A DNA stretch of 64,000 bases from Pseudomonas sp. Irchel s3h14 (GTDB taxonomy: Bacteria; Pseudomonadota; Gammaproteobacteria; Pseudomonadales; Pseudomonadaceae). The position numbers and the translations under genes were made by a program. The stretch lies in NCBI RefSeq assembly GCF_900187425.1, contig NZ_FYDJ01000010.1, positions 1 through 64,000 of the forward strand. The letters run 5' to 3'. Below the pieces are notes generated by a model. The model was not told the DNA's origin, did not search any database, and saw only the letters and a program-made list of their open reading frames with translations. Below are positions 17,125 to 25,083 of this stretch, in pieces. The number at the start of each line of letters is the position of its first letter. Within the stretch, counting starts at the first letter, position 1.

Positions 17125-19365
17125 TCAGAAGTCGACGGTGGCCGACAGCTGCAAGGTCCGCGGATAACCCGGGGAAAATGCGCCGTACGAAGCAACGCCC
17201 GACCAGTACTCACGATCAAACACGTTCTGTACGGTGGCGCGGAACGTCGTCGGCCGGCCTTCGATCTTGGTGGCATAACGCGCGCCGGCATCGAAGCGGG
17301 TCCAGGAACCCAGCTCCTGCGTATTGGCCTGATTGACGTATTGGCTGTCGGTGTAAATGGCACCACCGGTCAGAGTGAAGCCTTCAAGCCATGGTGTATC
17401 CCATTCGGCCCAGAGGTTGGCTTGCACGTCCGGCACACCCACCGGTTTGTTGCCGCGGTTGGCCGCCGTCGCCGAATCGGTCAACTCGCCGTCAAGCACA
17501 GTCACGCCCCCCATCAAGCGCGTGCCCGGCGCGACTTCGCCGAACATGCTCAACTCGATGCCGCGGTTGCGTTGTTCGGCCTGCACCGAGAACACGTTGC
17601 CGGCGCCGATTTCACCACTCGGCTTCTCGATCTGGAACAACGCCAGCGTGGCCATGAACGTACCGTGCTCATATTTGACGCCAAGTTCATGCTGCTTCGA
17701 TTCGTACGGGGCAAACGTCTCACCGGCGTTGGCCGCCGTGCCTGGTGCGATGTCTCCTTTACTCAAGCCTTCAACATAATTGTAATAGAGCGAGACATCT
17801 TCCCAAGGCTTGACCACCACGCCGACCAGTGGAGTCGTGGCACTGTCGTTGTATTTCGAGCTGACCGAACCTGCGGCGTTGTAGTTGCGTGATTCGATGT
17901 CCTGGCGACGCACACCGAGGGTCAACTGAAAGCGGTCATCAAGCATGGACAACGTGTCAGTCACCGCGACGCCGGACAGATCCGATTCGGAAATACGCAG
18001 CACCTTCGGCGAGTTGATGAATTGCTTGGGCACATCGATCGGGTGGTAAATGTTCGAACGGATTTGGGTGCCGTTGTTGATCCCTCGGGACAGTTCATCC
18101 TGATACTGGGTCGCCATCACCGTGGTCGTGTGAGTGATCGGCCCTGTAGCGAACACGCCGCGGATGCCGACATCGGCCGTCGAACGATCGACGTTGAATT
18201 TGTAGTAACCGGGAATGTTGCTGGTATCGCCTGCCTCATTGAGGATTCTCGGCACCTGATCGGACATCCGCTTGACGTCTGACTTACCGCCCCCGGCATG
18301 GGCAAACACGGTGACCGAATCACTCAGGTCATATTCGCCGCCCAGCAATGCCGACTGCTCCTTCGTATCTGACCATCCCCAGTCCTGCGACAAGTTGGTG
18401 CGACCATTGGGCGCGGACGGGACGTCAATACCAGGTGCGACAGTGAATGGCCTCGACGGAGCATCGAAGCTTTCTTTCTGGCTGATGAAATCAAGATTCA
18501 AGCGCAAGCGCTCGCCGCGATAATCAAGCGCAATGGCACCGATACCCAAGTCTCGCTGCTGATCATCAACGGCAGTGTCCCCACCCCGCAGGTTGCCGTT
18601 GAAACGCAAGCCGAACTGATTTTCCTCGCCAAAACGACGGCTGACATCCAGATGACCGCCAACCTGGGAGTCCGAGGCGTAACTGGCGGTAAAACGGGTC
18701 AGGTCTTCGTCCAGCGGGCGTTTGGGAACGATATTGATCACACCGCCAACGCCACTGTTTGGCGAAATGCCGTACATCAGGGCACCCGGCCCTTTGAGCA
18801 CTTCGACACGTTCGGCGTACTCGGTGAATACGCGGTAGTTGGGTGCCACGCCATACACGCCATCGAACGCCAGTTCGCCCAGATTGCCTTCACCGACCGG
18901 AAAGCCACGGATGAAAAACGAGTCGACGATGCCGCCCGTCTGACCGGTGGAGCGCACCGAAGGATCACGTTCCAGTGCATCGGCCACGGTCACCGTTTGC
19001 AGGTCAGCCAAGGTCTTGGCGGTGTAACTGGTCACGCTGAACGGGGTGTCCATCACGTCCTTGTTGCCCAGCATGCCCAGGCGGGCTCCGCGCGCAACCT
19101 GGCCACCGGCGAACGCTTCCGGCAATGAGGTCGCGCCGTTGTAGCGGGCGTTGATGTTGGTGGTGCCGAGGGTCAGCGTATCCGTGCCGTCATCGGTCGG
19201 CGTCGCAGCCGAAATGTTCGAGGTCTTGTCGGCAGCAACGGCTTGTTGCTCAGGGCTGGCGGCCCAGGCGTTGGCGCTTCCTGCGACCAAAACAAAATTC
19301 AGCATGGCGGTACGAATGGCGAGTGTTAACACGCGCTCACCGCAAGGACGACTGACAACAGGCAT
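17125..19365 (-). CDS. TonB-dependent siderophore receptor 1 (no signalling domain)
   Basis: A 746-aa outer-membrane receptor. After a signal peptide ending about ANAWA it has a TonB-box-like DTLTLG, a plug domain (SVRSTGQTGGIVDSFFIRGFPVGEGNLGELAFDGVYG), and a 22-strand barrel ending in a C-terminal F (LSATVDF). It imports a ferric siderophore, powered by TonB/ExbBD. It is a close paralogue of the receptor at 31071-33485 over plug and barrel but lacks the N-terminal secretin/TonB signalling domain, so it can transport but not signal to FecR. A promoter motif shared with the second receptor lies 47 nt upstream of its start. It is transcribed away from the biosynthetic genes, with the Fur-like gene downstream. 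Confidence 0.95.
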   Translation of the reverse strand: MPVVSRPCGERVLTLAIRTAMLNFVLVAGSANAWAASPEQQAVAADKTSNISAATPTDDGTDTLTLGTTNINARYNGATSLPEAFAGGQVARGARLGMLGNKDVMDTPFSVTSYTAKTLADLQTVTVADALERDPSVRSTGQTGGIVDSFFIRGFPVGEGNLGELAFDGVYGVAPNYRVFTEYAERVEVLKGPGALMYGISPNSGVGGVINIVPKRPLDEDLTRFTASYASDSQVGGHLDVSRRFGEENQFGLRFNGNLRGGDTAVDDQQRDLGIGAIALDYRGERLRLNLDFISQKESFDAPSRPFTVAPGIDVPSAPNGRTNLSQDWGWSDTKEQSALLGGEYDLSDSVTVFAHAGGGKSDVKRMSDQVPRILNEAGDTSNIPGYYKFNVDRSTADVGIRGVFATGPITHTTTVMATQYQDELSRGINNGTQIRSNIYHPIDVPKQFINSPKVLRISESDLSGVAVTDTLSMLDDRFQLTLGVRRQDIESRNYNAAGSVSSKYNDSATTPLVGVVVKPWEDVSLYYNYVEGLSKGDIAPGTAANAGETFAPYESKQHELGVKYEHGTFMATLALFQIEKPSGEIGAGNVFSVQAEQRNRGIELSMFGEVAPGTRLMGGVTVLDGELTDSATAANRGNKPVGVPDVQANLWAEWDTPWLEGFTLTGGAIYTDSQYVNQANTQELGSWTRFDAGARYATKIEGRPTTFRATVQNVFDREYWSGVASYGAFSPGYPRTLQLSATVDF

Positions 19366-19412
19366 GACGTGAGGATCCTTTTCATCAAGGGAAAATGGTA
19401 ATCACTCCTATT

Positions 19413-19440
19413 GCCAGTCGATATGCGAAAAAGTATCACC
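19413..19440 (-). promoter_or_regulatory. Putative FecI-type promoter of receptor 1
   Basis: On the minus strand, GGTGATACTTTTT, 6 nt, then TCGACTGGC. The same two blocks with the same 6-nt spacing occur at 30995-31022 before receptor 2, and the distance to the ATG is 47 nt here and 48 nt there. The 6-nt spacers differ, so the blocks look selectively conserved. They are best read as -35 and -10 regions for the local ECF sigma factor (inference). Confidence 0.7.
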
Positions 19441-19475
19441 CGCAGTAAAGTTTTTTTGCTTCTGTGCAGCCAAGG

Positions 19476-19877
19476 CTAGGCATACAAGTGTTCCAGCGGT
19501 ATCGCGACCACAGGCAACGCGGGGTCAAAAGCGTGCCGGGTGGTCTTGTACGGAAAGATCTCGCCGCGAGCGATCGTGGTGAAAATTCGCGCCACTTCGA
19601 ATGCCTGCCCGGTCTGCCAATGCCGCACACACACCCGAGGATCGGTGTAATCGAGCTGGATGCACGGCACTCGCTTCAAGCCCAACTGCAACGCCGCGCT
19701 GAACCGGTGATTGCCGTCCATCACGATGCCTTGCGAGCGCTCGACGATGATCGGCTCCAGCCAATGCCCGGCCCGGATAATCGACTCGCGCAGCATCGTC
19801 ACATTGGCCGGGTCGACTTGCTCCGATTGCAGCACTTCGCAAAGCGGCCGCAGCGCAATCTGATAACCGTGTTCCAT
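19476..19877 (-). CDS. Short ParB-like protein resembling SbnI/SerK free-serine kinase domain
   Basis: A 133-aa ParB/sulfiredoxin-fold protein. Visible are an early Glu (E19, in the position used by SerK/SbnI), and the signature MDGNHRFSAALQLGLKRVPCI at about 53-72, the DGxHR nucleotide motif of this fold. SbnI of Staphylococcus (about 254 aa) is a heme-responsive ParB-like free-serine kinase supplying O-phosphoserine to SbnA; this version has only the N-terminal domain. With an SbnA-like gene in the adjacent operon, provision of O-phosphoserine is the likely role. A DNA-binding role is possible. An AGGAG site lies 6 nt before the ATG, and the gene follows the CitE-like gene by 26 bp, so the two are co-transcribed. 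Confidence 0.75.
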   Translation of the reverse strand: MEHGYQIALRPLCEVLQSEQVDPANVTMLRESIIRAGHWLEPIIVERSQGIVMDGNHRFSAALQLGLKRVPCIQLDYTDPRVCVRHWQTGQAFEVARIFTTIARGEIFPYKTTRHAFDPALPVVAIPLEHLYA

Positions 19878-19903
19878 GGTTGATCTCCTGATTCGCCGGG
19901 GAT

Positions 19904-20794
19904 TCAGCAGGCATCTGCGCGGACAATAGGCGCGTATTGGCTGGCCACATCGAGCAGACGCTGGGCGTGTTCGATCAGCGGCAAGTCGACCATCTCGCCA
20001 TCCACTTGCACCGCGTGGCTGCCCGTCGCAACCGCTCTCATCACCCGATCAGCCCACGCCAGTTGACGCGAATCCGGCAGGAAGGCGCGCTGCACTGTGG
20101 CCAGTTGCGATGGGTGGATGCACAGCTTGGCGCCGAAGCCTAGCGATCGCGCGTAATGCGAGTCCTTGGCGACCACCGCCAAATCGCTGATCGCCGGGGT
20201 GACGCCGTCGATCGGCGACGGCAAATCCGCCGCGCGCGAAGCCAGCACGATACGGTTGCGGGCGAACAGAAACGCCTCGGGAATCTGGCTGCAGTTGATG
20301 TCCAGGGAGAAATCCAGCGAGCCGAACGCCAGCCGCGTCAGCCCCGGAATCGCGGCAATCGATTCGACCTGTTGCAGGCCTTTGGCAGTCTCGATGATGG
20401 CAACGATCTTCAGTTCCGGTTGCCACTCCAGCAGGCACTCGACCACCCGCGTCAGCGCCTCGGGGCATTCGGCCTTGGGCAGGAAAATCCCGCTGCAACG
20501 CTCGGGGTAGCGCATGTCGCTGAGCCAGGTCAGGTCCTGGCGGAACAGCGAACTGCTCACGCTGTTCAGGCGGATGTAACGTTCGCTGGCGCCGCTCGGC
20601 GTAGCCTCTTGCCAGGCCCAGATGGCGGCGCGTGCGGCGGCTTTGCTGTCCGGATGAACGGCGTCTTCGAGATCGAGGATGATCGCGTCCGGCCCTGCTT
20701 CGACGGCTTTGGAAAACCGCTCGGGATGGTTGCCCGGCACGAACAGGTAGCTGATCGCGAGTGGGATTTTGCTGCTGAGTCGATCGGATTGCAT
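19904..20794 (-). CDS. CitE/HpcH-type aldolase/lyase of the siderophore locus
   Basis: A 296-aa HpcH/HpaI-CitE superfamily TIM-barrel. SYLFVPGNHPERFSKAVEAGPDAIILDLEDAVHPDSK is the CitE-clade N-terminus with the metal-binding acidic pair; EIIETAKGLQQV-like IIETAKGL and FGSLDFSLDI follow. SbnG, the citrate synthase of staphyloferrin B clusters, and AcsB of achromobactin clusters belong to the same superfamily, so supply of citrate or a related hydroxy-acid to the NIS synthetase is the favoured role. The closer match to CitE than to SbnG means a lyase or an ester hydrolase is equally possible. Start ATG at 20794 with AAGGAG 7 nt upstream; divergent from the biosynthetic operon. Confidence 0.82.
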   Translation of the reverse strand: MQSDRLSSKIPLAISYLFVPGNHPERFSKAVEAGPDAIILDLEDAVHPDSKAAARAAIWAWQEATPSGASERYIRLNSVSSSLFRQDLTWLSDMRYPERCSGIFLPKAECPEALTRVVECLLEWQPELKIVAIIETAKGLQQVESIAAIPGLTRLAFGSLDFSLDINCSQIPEAFLFARNRIVLASRAADLPSPIDGVTPAISDLAVVAKDSHYARSLGFGAKLCIHPSQLATVQRAFLPDSRQLAWADRVMRAVATGSHAVQVDGEMVDLPLIEHAQRLLDVASQYAPIVRADAC

Positions 20795-20938
20795 GGTGTT
20801 GCTCCTTGGCGTGAACCAGTCGTGACTTCTGAAGATTTTCAGGCCCCTTCAGCGGCAGATTTGCATGCTGTTCCGGGGTTTCTCGCAACAGCCCTTAACG
20901 CCTTATTGTTCAAGGAATTAAGGGACTTTTTATCTCGG

Positions 20939-20984
20939 GGCGAACGAGTCCTTGAGCGTGTAAATACACGTTCATGCGTTCGCC
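20939..20984. promoter_or_regulatory. Nested palindrome in the divergent control region
   Basis: Outer arms GGCGAACG (20939-20946) and CGTTCGCC (20977-20984) enclose CGTGTAAATACACG (20957-20970). The 611-bp region 20795-21405 separates the CitE-like gene from the main biosynthetic operon and holds no convincing gene, so an operator for a shared regulator is plausible. No known regulator site is recognised. Confidence 0.45.
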
Positions 20985-21024
20985 TTGAGCAGGTCTTTAT
21001 TTCAAAATATTTGAAAACCTTACT

Positions 21025-21043
21025 TGATAATCGTTCCCGTTCG
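21025..21043 (+). promoter_or_regulatory. Weak Fur-box candidate in the divergent control region
   Basis: TTGATAATCGTTCCCGTTC has a perfect first half-site (GATAAT) of the 19-bp Fur consensus and about 11 of 19 matches overall. It lies between the divergent siderophore operons, where iron repression is expected. The match is too weak to be certain. Confidence 0.35.
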
Positions 21044-21343
21044 CAATATTGTTCACGCCGCCAAGAGGAACTATCCTCGCTTCAAAGCAAGTCATCAGCC
21101 TCTCGGGAAGTACCTGTCAGTGATGTCATTTGAATGTCAGTTACGGGTATTCAAGGGGGATCGGCCATCAACTAGTGGCCAATTAACACATCCGTACAAC
21201 CTTATGGAATGGGGTTCTCATGCAATTGTTTTGTGAACCATTTATTACGATCAGCGCTTCGAACCCAGACCCGGATTTCGCCTGGCATCCGCCTCCAAAT
21301 TACTTAAAACCTCGTATCTGACGTGTAAAAAAGACTACATACG

Positions 21344-21364
21344 TCGATAACGCTTAGTTATCGA
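21344..21364. promoter_or_regulatory. Perfect 8-5-8 palindrome before the biosynthetic operon
   Basis: TCGATAAC, then GCTTA, then GTTATCGA: perfect 8-bp arms, 41 nt upstream of the decarboxylase ATG at 21406. The position, close to where transcription would start, suits an operator or a leader hairpin. It does not match the ECF motif upstream of the receptors. Confidence 0.5.
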
Positions 21365-21405
21365 AACATCAATGGCGACGTCATTTACGGCGCCAAGGGT
21401 TAACT

Positions 21406-22800
21406 ATGCCTACAACAAATACACCACCTATTGAACAACGAAATAAAGTTCATCATCCGGAGATGTTAAAGCCGCTGACTGACCCACTTATTTCCACGTT
21501 CATCAATGACTTTCCGGGCACACTTAAAGACTTGGTCAAACAACACGGTTCACCATTGAATCTGGTCTGGCCGCATGCCTTTGAATTAAACACACATGCC
21601 TTGCTGGCGGTGTTGAAGCAGTACAACGTGCCTCATGCCCTCTTCTACGGGGCCAAGGCCAACAAGTCCCAGAGCATGCTCAGTGCAGCGGCAAATTCGG
21701 GGATCGGCGTTGATGTGTCGAGCATCCACGAGTTGCATGCAGCGCTGCGAGCCGGCACGCCAGCAGAAAAAATCTGTGCCACAGGACCGGCCAAAACTGC
21801 CGCGTTTCATCAAGCACTGATCAGCGCCGGTTCATTGATTTGCGTGGACTCGCTGGAAGAGTTTGACCACCTGAAAAGCGTGATCGACGCACAGCCAAGC
21901 CTTGCCAAAGCCAGAGTTTTACTGCGTTACAGACCTAAGAGCAGTCCAGGGAGTCGATTTGGAATGGGCTCGGAAGATTTGCTCGAAGGCCTTCAACGGT
22001 TGACGAAATACGCTGAGTCTTTTCACTTCGAGGGTTTCCATTTCCATCTCGGCGGCTATGGATTTGAATCCCGTGCACAAGCCTTTCGTGAGGTCACCGG
22101 GTTCGTCGAGGCGGCCAGGGAAATGGGCTTGAATCCGCAGATGATTGATATTGGCGGTGGCCTGCCGATTCGTTATGTCGAGCCCGAGGACTATGCTCGG
22201 TTCCTGCAAAACGACAATAACCCCAGCCATTATTACAACCTGAAAGTTCCCGCTACTTATTATCCTTACGGCGGCGACCTGACAGCGCCGCAATGGTTGA
22301 CGTTATTACTCGAGACCGAACACTCACAAGGCCTCTCCATTGCAAACTATTTGAACCGACAGAATATAACCCTGGCACTGGAGCCCGGCCGAAGTCTGGT
22401 GGACCAGGCGGCCATTTCAATATTCCGCGTAACACGCACAAAAAAACTGGCCGACAACAAAACCGTCATTTTTGTTGAGGGCAGCAGTTTCAGCGCCTGC
22501 GAAACCTGGTTCGCTTCTGAATACCTGATTGATCCAATACTGATCAGCACAAAAGAACTGCCCGACACACCGACCCAAGCGTATATCGCGGGCCATAGCT
22601 GCCTGGACGATGACGTCATCACTCATCGCCTGATCCACTTTGCGACTGCGCCTCAAGCCGGCGACTTATTGATTTACATCAATACCGCCGGTTATCAGAT
22701 GGACTTGCTGGAGAACGAGTTTCATCGCCACCCCCTGCCCCGGCGGTTGACGGCGACCTGTTGTACGGAAGGTAACTTTGCGTTTTCACCTGACTACTAA
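21406..22800 (+). CDS. Fold-type III PLP decarboxylase (SbnH-like)
   Basis: A 464-aa alanine-racemase-fold decarboxylase (Orn/DAP/Arg decarboxylase 2 family). The PLP lysine lies in FYGAKANKS (K84); HFHLGGYG and DIGGGLPIRYVEPEDY are the phosphate-binding motifs, and AGHSCLDDDVI corresponds to the catalytic-cysteine GxxCxxxD region. In staphyloferrin B, SbnH decarboxylates the citryl-diaminopropionate intermediate to a citryl-ethylenediamine, and AcsE and PvsE play similar parts. First of six tightly spaced genes, it is probably the enzyme that removes the carboxylate of the diamine unit. It could instead decarboxylate free diaminopropionate, ornithine or lysine. The leader from 21365 holds no other gene. 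Confidence 0.85.
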   Translation: MPTTNTPPIEQRNKVHHPEMLKPLTDPLISTFINDFPGTLKDLVKQHGSPLNLVWPHAFELNTHALLAVLKQYNVPHALFYGAKANKSQSMLSAAANSGIGVDVSSIHELHAALRAGTPAEKICATGPAKTAAFHQALISAGSLICVDSLEEFDHLKSVIDAQPSLAKARVLLRYRPKSSPGSRFGMGSEDLLEGLQRLTKYAESFHFEGFHFHLGGYGFESRAQAFREVTGFVEAAREMGLNPQMIDIGGGLPIRYVEPEDYARFLQNDNNPSHYYNLKVPATYYPYGGDLTAPQWLTLLLETEHSQGLSIANYLNRQNITLALEPGRSLVDQAAISIFRVTRTKKLADNKTVIFVEGSSFSACETWFASEYLIDPILISTKELPDTPTQAYIAGHSCLDDDVITHRLIHFATAPQAGDLLIYINTAGYQMDLLENEFHRHPLPRRLTATCCTEGNFAFSPDY

Positions 22801-22814
22801 AGGGAACAATTGAA

Positions 22815-23858
22815 ATGATCTTGAATAAAGTATCTGACCTTATTGGCAATACACCGATGTTGGGCATTTATATTCCGGACACCAACGCCCGTTTGTTGTT
22901 GAAGATTGAAAAAAACAATCCCGGCGGCAGTATCAAAGACCGTATGGCGCGCAACATGGTATTGGCTGCGCTGAAGTCCGGTCGATTGAAACCCGGCGGC
23001 GTGGTCGTCGAGTCGTCCTCCGGCAACACCGGGATTGGCCTGGCCATGGCAGCGGTCGAGTTCGGCCTGCACTTTATCGCTGTGGTCGACCATCACGCGG
23101 CGCAAGACAAGATCGCGGTGATGAAGGCTCTGGGTGCCGACATTCGTTTCGTCAAGGGTACGTATCGCGAAGATGAAGTCGCGGTGGTCGAGCGCCAGCG
23201 GATGGCAGCCGAACTGGCGGCCGAGATCCCCGGGGCTGTGTTCATGAACCAGTCCGACAACGCAGCCAATGCCGGCGGCTACAGTGATTTCGTCCGCGAA
23301 ACCATCGCTCAGGCTGAAGGCGTTATCGGCGCTTACGTTGGTTGTGTCGGCACCGGCGGTTCGATGACCGGCATCGCTCGCGGCTTGAAAGTGCACAACC
23401 CGGACACTGTGACCGTCGCGGTGGAACCCGCCGGTTCGATCGTCTTCGGCCACCCCGGCTATCCCTACTACCAATCCGGCACCGGTACGCCGGCCGGTGA
23501 CACCGTCGGCCTGGTGCTCGACTACAGCTGCATCGATCTGGGTGTGCAGGTCACCGACTCTCAGGCGTTCGAAACGGCCCGCTACATCGCGCGCAACTTC
23601 GCCCTGCTGGTCGGCGGCTCGACCGGTGGTGCGATTTTCAAGGCGCTGGATCTGATCCACAAAGGCGTACTGACCGGCAACGTAGTTGTGCCGATTGCCG
23701 ACGGCGGCGAGAAATACCTGCACACCGTGTTCGACGATAAATGGCTGCAAGAGCGCGACCTGATCGACCCGAGCATCGCACCGCAACTGGATGCCTGGCT
23801 GGGCAAGACCCAATGGCTGGAATCCGTTTCCGCGCCGCTGCAACTGAGCGTCGCATGA
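22815..23858 (+). CDS. SbnA-like PLP synthase (2,3-diaminopropionate pathway)
   Basis: A 347-aa fold-type II PLP enzyme of the cysteine synthase family. The Schiff-base lysine is in NPGGSIKDR (K41), the substrate loop is SSSGNTGIG, and the phosphate cradle is GGSTGGAI. SbnA joins O-phospho-L-serine and L-glutamate to N-(1-amino-1-carboxy-2-ethyl)-glutamate (ACEGA). The start IGNTPML and the lack of cysteine-synthase operon partners suit SbnA rather than CysK/CysM. It begins 14 bp after the decarboxylase and precedes the opine-dehydrogenase gene by 28 bp, exactly where SbnB would be expected. Confidence 0.86.
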   Translation: MILNKVSDLIGNTPMLGIYIPDTNARLLLKIEKNNPGGSIKDRMARNMVLAALKSGRLKPGGVVVESSSGNTGIGLAMAAVEFGLHFIAVVDHHAAQDKIAVMKALGADIRFVKGTYREDEVAVVERQRMAAELAAEIPGAVFMNQSDNAANAGGYSDFVRETIAQAEGVIGAYVGCVGTGGSMTGIARGLKVHNPDTVTVAVEPAGSIVFGHPGYPYYQSGTGTPAGDTVGLVLDYSCIDLGVQVTDSQAFETARYIARNFALLVGGSTGGAIFKALDLIHKGVLTGNVVVPIADGGEKYLHTVFDDKWLQERDLIDPSIAPQLDAWLGKTQWLESVSAPLQLSVA

Positions 23859-23886
23859 CTCACCCATCACACAGGAACGCCTCTCG

Positions 23887-25047
23887 ATGAATCTGTTGAA
23901 AGTCGCCATCTGTGGTGGCGGCAGGACCGGCCATCTCAACGCCATCCTGTTCAAGCAGCTGCCCAACGTTCAGGTTTCGATGCACACCCATAATCCGGAG
24001 GTCATCGAACAGCACGCCCGTCACACGCCGATGCAGGCCTTGCTACCCGATGGTTCGACCCTGAGTGCCCGGCTGGATCGGGTAACCAGCGATGCAAAAG
24101 CGGCGGTGGAAGATGCCGACATCGTCATCATCACCGTGCCCGCCCATGCCCGACCGCAAACGCTGAAGGCCATTGCGCCGCATCTGAGCGCGAGCAAACC
24201 GGTTTACGTCGGCGCGATTCCGGGATTTTGTGGTTTCGACTGGCTGGCTGAAGCCACCCTGCCCGATCGGCCGAATGTAGTGATCTGGGGCATGAAGGAT
24301 GTTCCACATACTGCGTTCGAGCTGACACCGGGGCGCTCGATCAAAATGGGCGGCGGTAAAAGCCAGTTGTATGTGGCGACCCATGCCCGCGAGTCGCAGG
24401 CGTCCAGTCAGCAACTGGAGGAAATCCTGACGCGGTTGTACGGCCCGTGCGTGACGATGCTCGACCACTATCTGGAAATCACCCTGACGCCGGGTAACCC
24501 GATCATGCACAGCTCGGTGATCTACGGCCTCATCGGCCCGTACGGCCAGTGGCATCGCAAGATCTTCCCGCAACGCATGTGTTGGTGGACCGAGTGCCCG
24601 GAACTGGGCGCTTACTTCCTCGAACGCATGGATCAGGAAAGTCAGGACTTGTGCGCAGTGATCAGCCAGCGACTGGGCATCGACCTGTCCTCGGTGAAAT
24701 CCCTGAAACAGGAAATCGTCGAGGCCTACGGCGAGCAGATCCGCGACCAGAGCAGCATGCTGTCGATCCTGCGCACCAATCAGGCCTACAACGACATCCT
24801 CGCGCCGATGGTGCCAGCCGCCGGCAACCGCGCCGGTTACGTGATCGAGCGCGAGAGCCGCGCCTTCAACGAAGACGTCGCCTACGGCCTGGTGCTGCTG
24901 GTGGAAATGGCCAAACGTTTCGACCTCAAGGTGCCGTATATCGAGGAAGTCCTTCAGTGGAGCGTGGCCTACATGCAAGGCCTGCGCGACTCGGCGCTCG
25001 ATTACTTCCCGAGCCACTGGCCACACACGACAAACGCCGCCGCTTGA
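23887..25047 (+). CDS. Opine dehydrogenase family protein in the SbnB position
   Basis: A 386-aa NAD(P)-dependent octopine/nopaline dehydrogenase-type enzyme. The N-terminal Rossmann motif is ICGGGRTGHLNA (GGGRTG at 10-15) and strand DADIVIITVPAHA follows. The C-terminal domain has LTPGNPIMHSSVIYG with H208, in the place of the octopine dehydrogenase catalytic His, and a long helical C-terminus. Such enzymes reversibly condense an amino acid with a 2-oxo acid. The SbnA product ACEGA is formally an opine (glutamate's C-alpha joined to a diamino acid nitrogen), so oxidative cleavage by this enzyme would release 2,3-diaminopropionate and 2-oxoglutarate, replacing SbnB (an ornithine-cyclodeaminase-fold enzyme, absent here). 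Alternatively it may reductively attach a 2-oxo acid. Confidence 0.85.
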   Translation: MNLLKVAICGGGRTGHLNAILFKQLPNVQVSMHTHNPEVIEQHARHTPMQALLPDGSTLSARLDRVTSDAKAAVEDADIVIITVPAHARPQTLKAIAPHLSASKPVYVGAIPGFCGFDWLAEATLPDRPNVVIWGMKDVPHTAFELTPGRSIKMGGGKSQLYVATHARESQASSQQLEEILTRLYGPCVTMLDHYLEITLTPGNPIMHSSVIYGLIGPYGQWHRKIFPQRMCWWTECPELGAYFLERMDQESQDLCAVISQRLGIDLSSVKSLKQEIVEAYGEQIRDQSSMLSILRTNQAYNDILAPMVPAAGNRAGYVIERESRAFNEDVAYGLVLLVEMAKRFDLKVPYIEEVLQWSVAYMQGLRDSALDYFPSHWPHTTNAAA

Positions 25048-25083
25048 TCTCTTTACTCAATTTTCGACGAGCAGACCGCTGAT

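Noticed and set aside
22815..23858. Considered as ordinary cysteine synthase (CysK/CysM)
   Set aside because: Position between a siderophore decarboxylase and an opine dehydrogenase in one operon favours an SbnA-type role, although the fold is the same.
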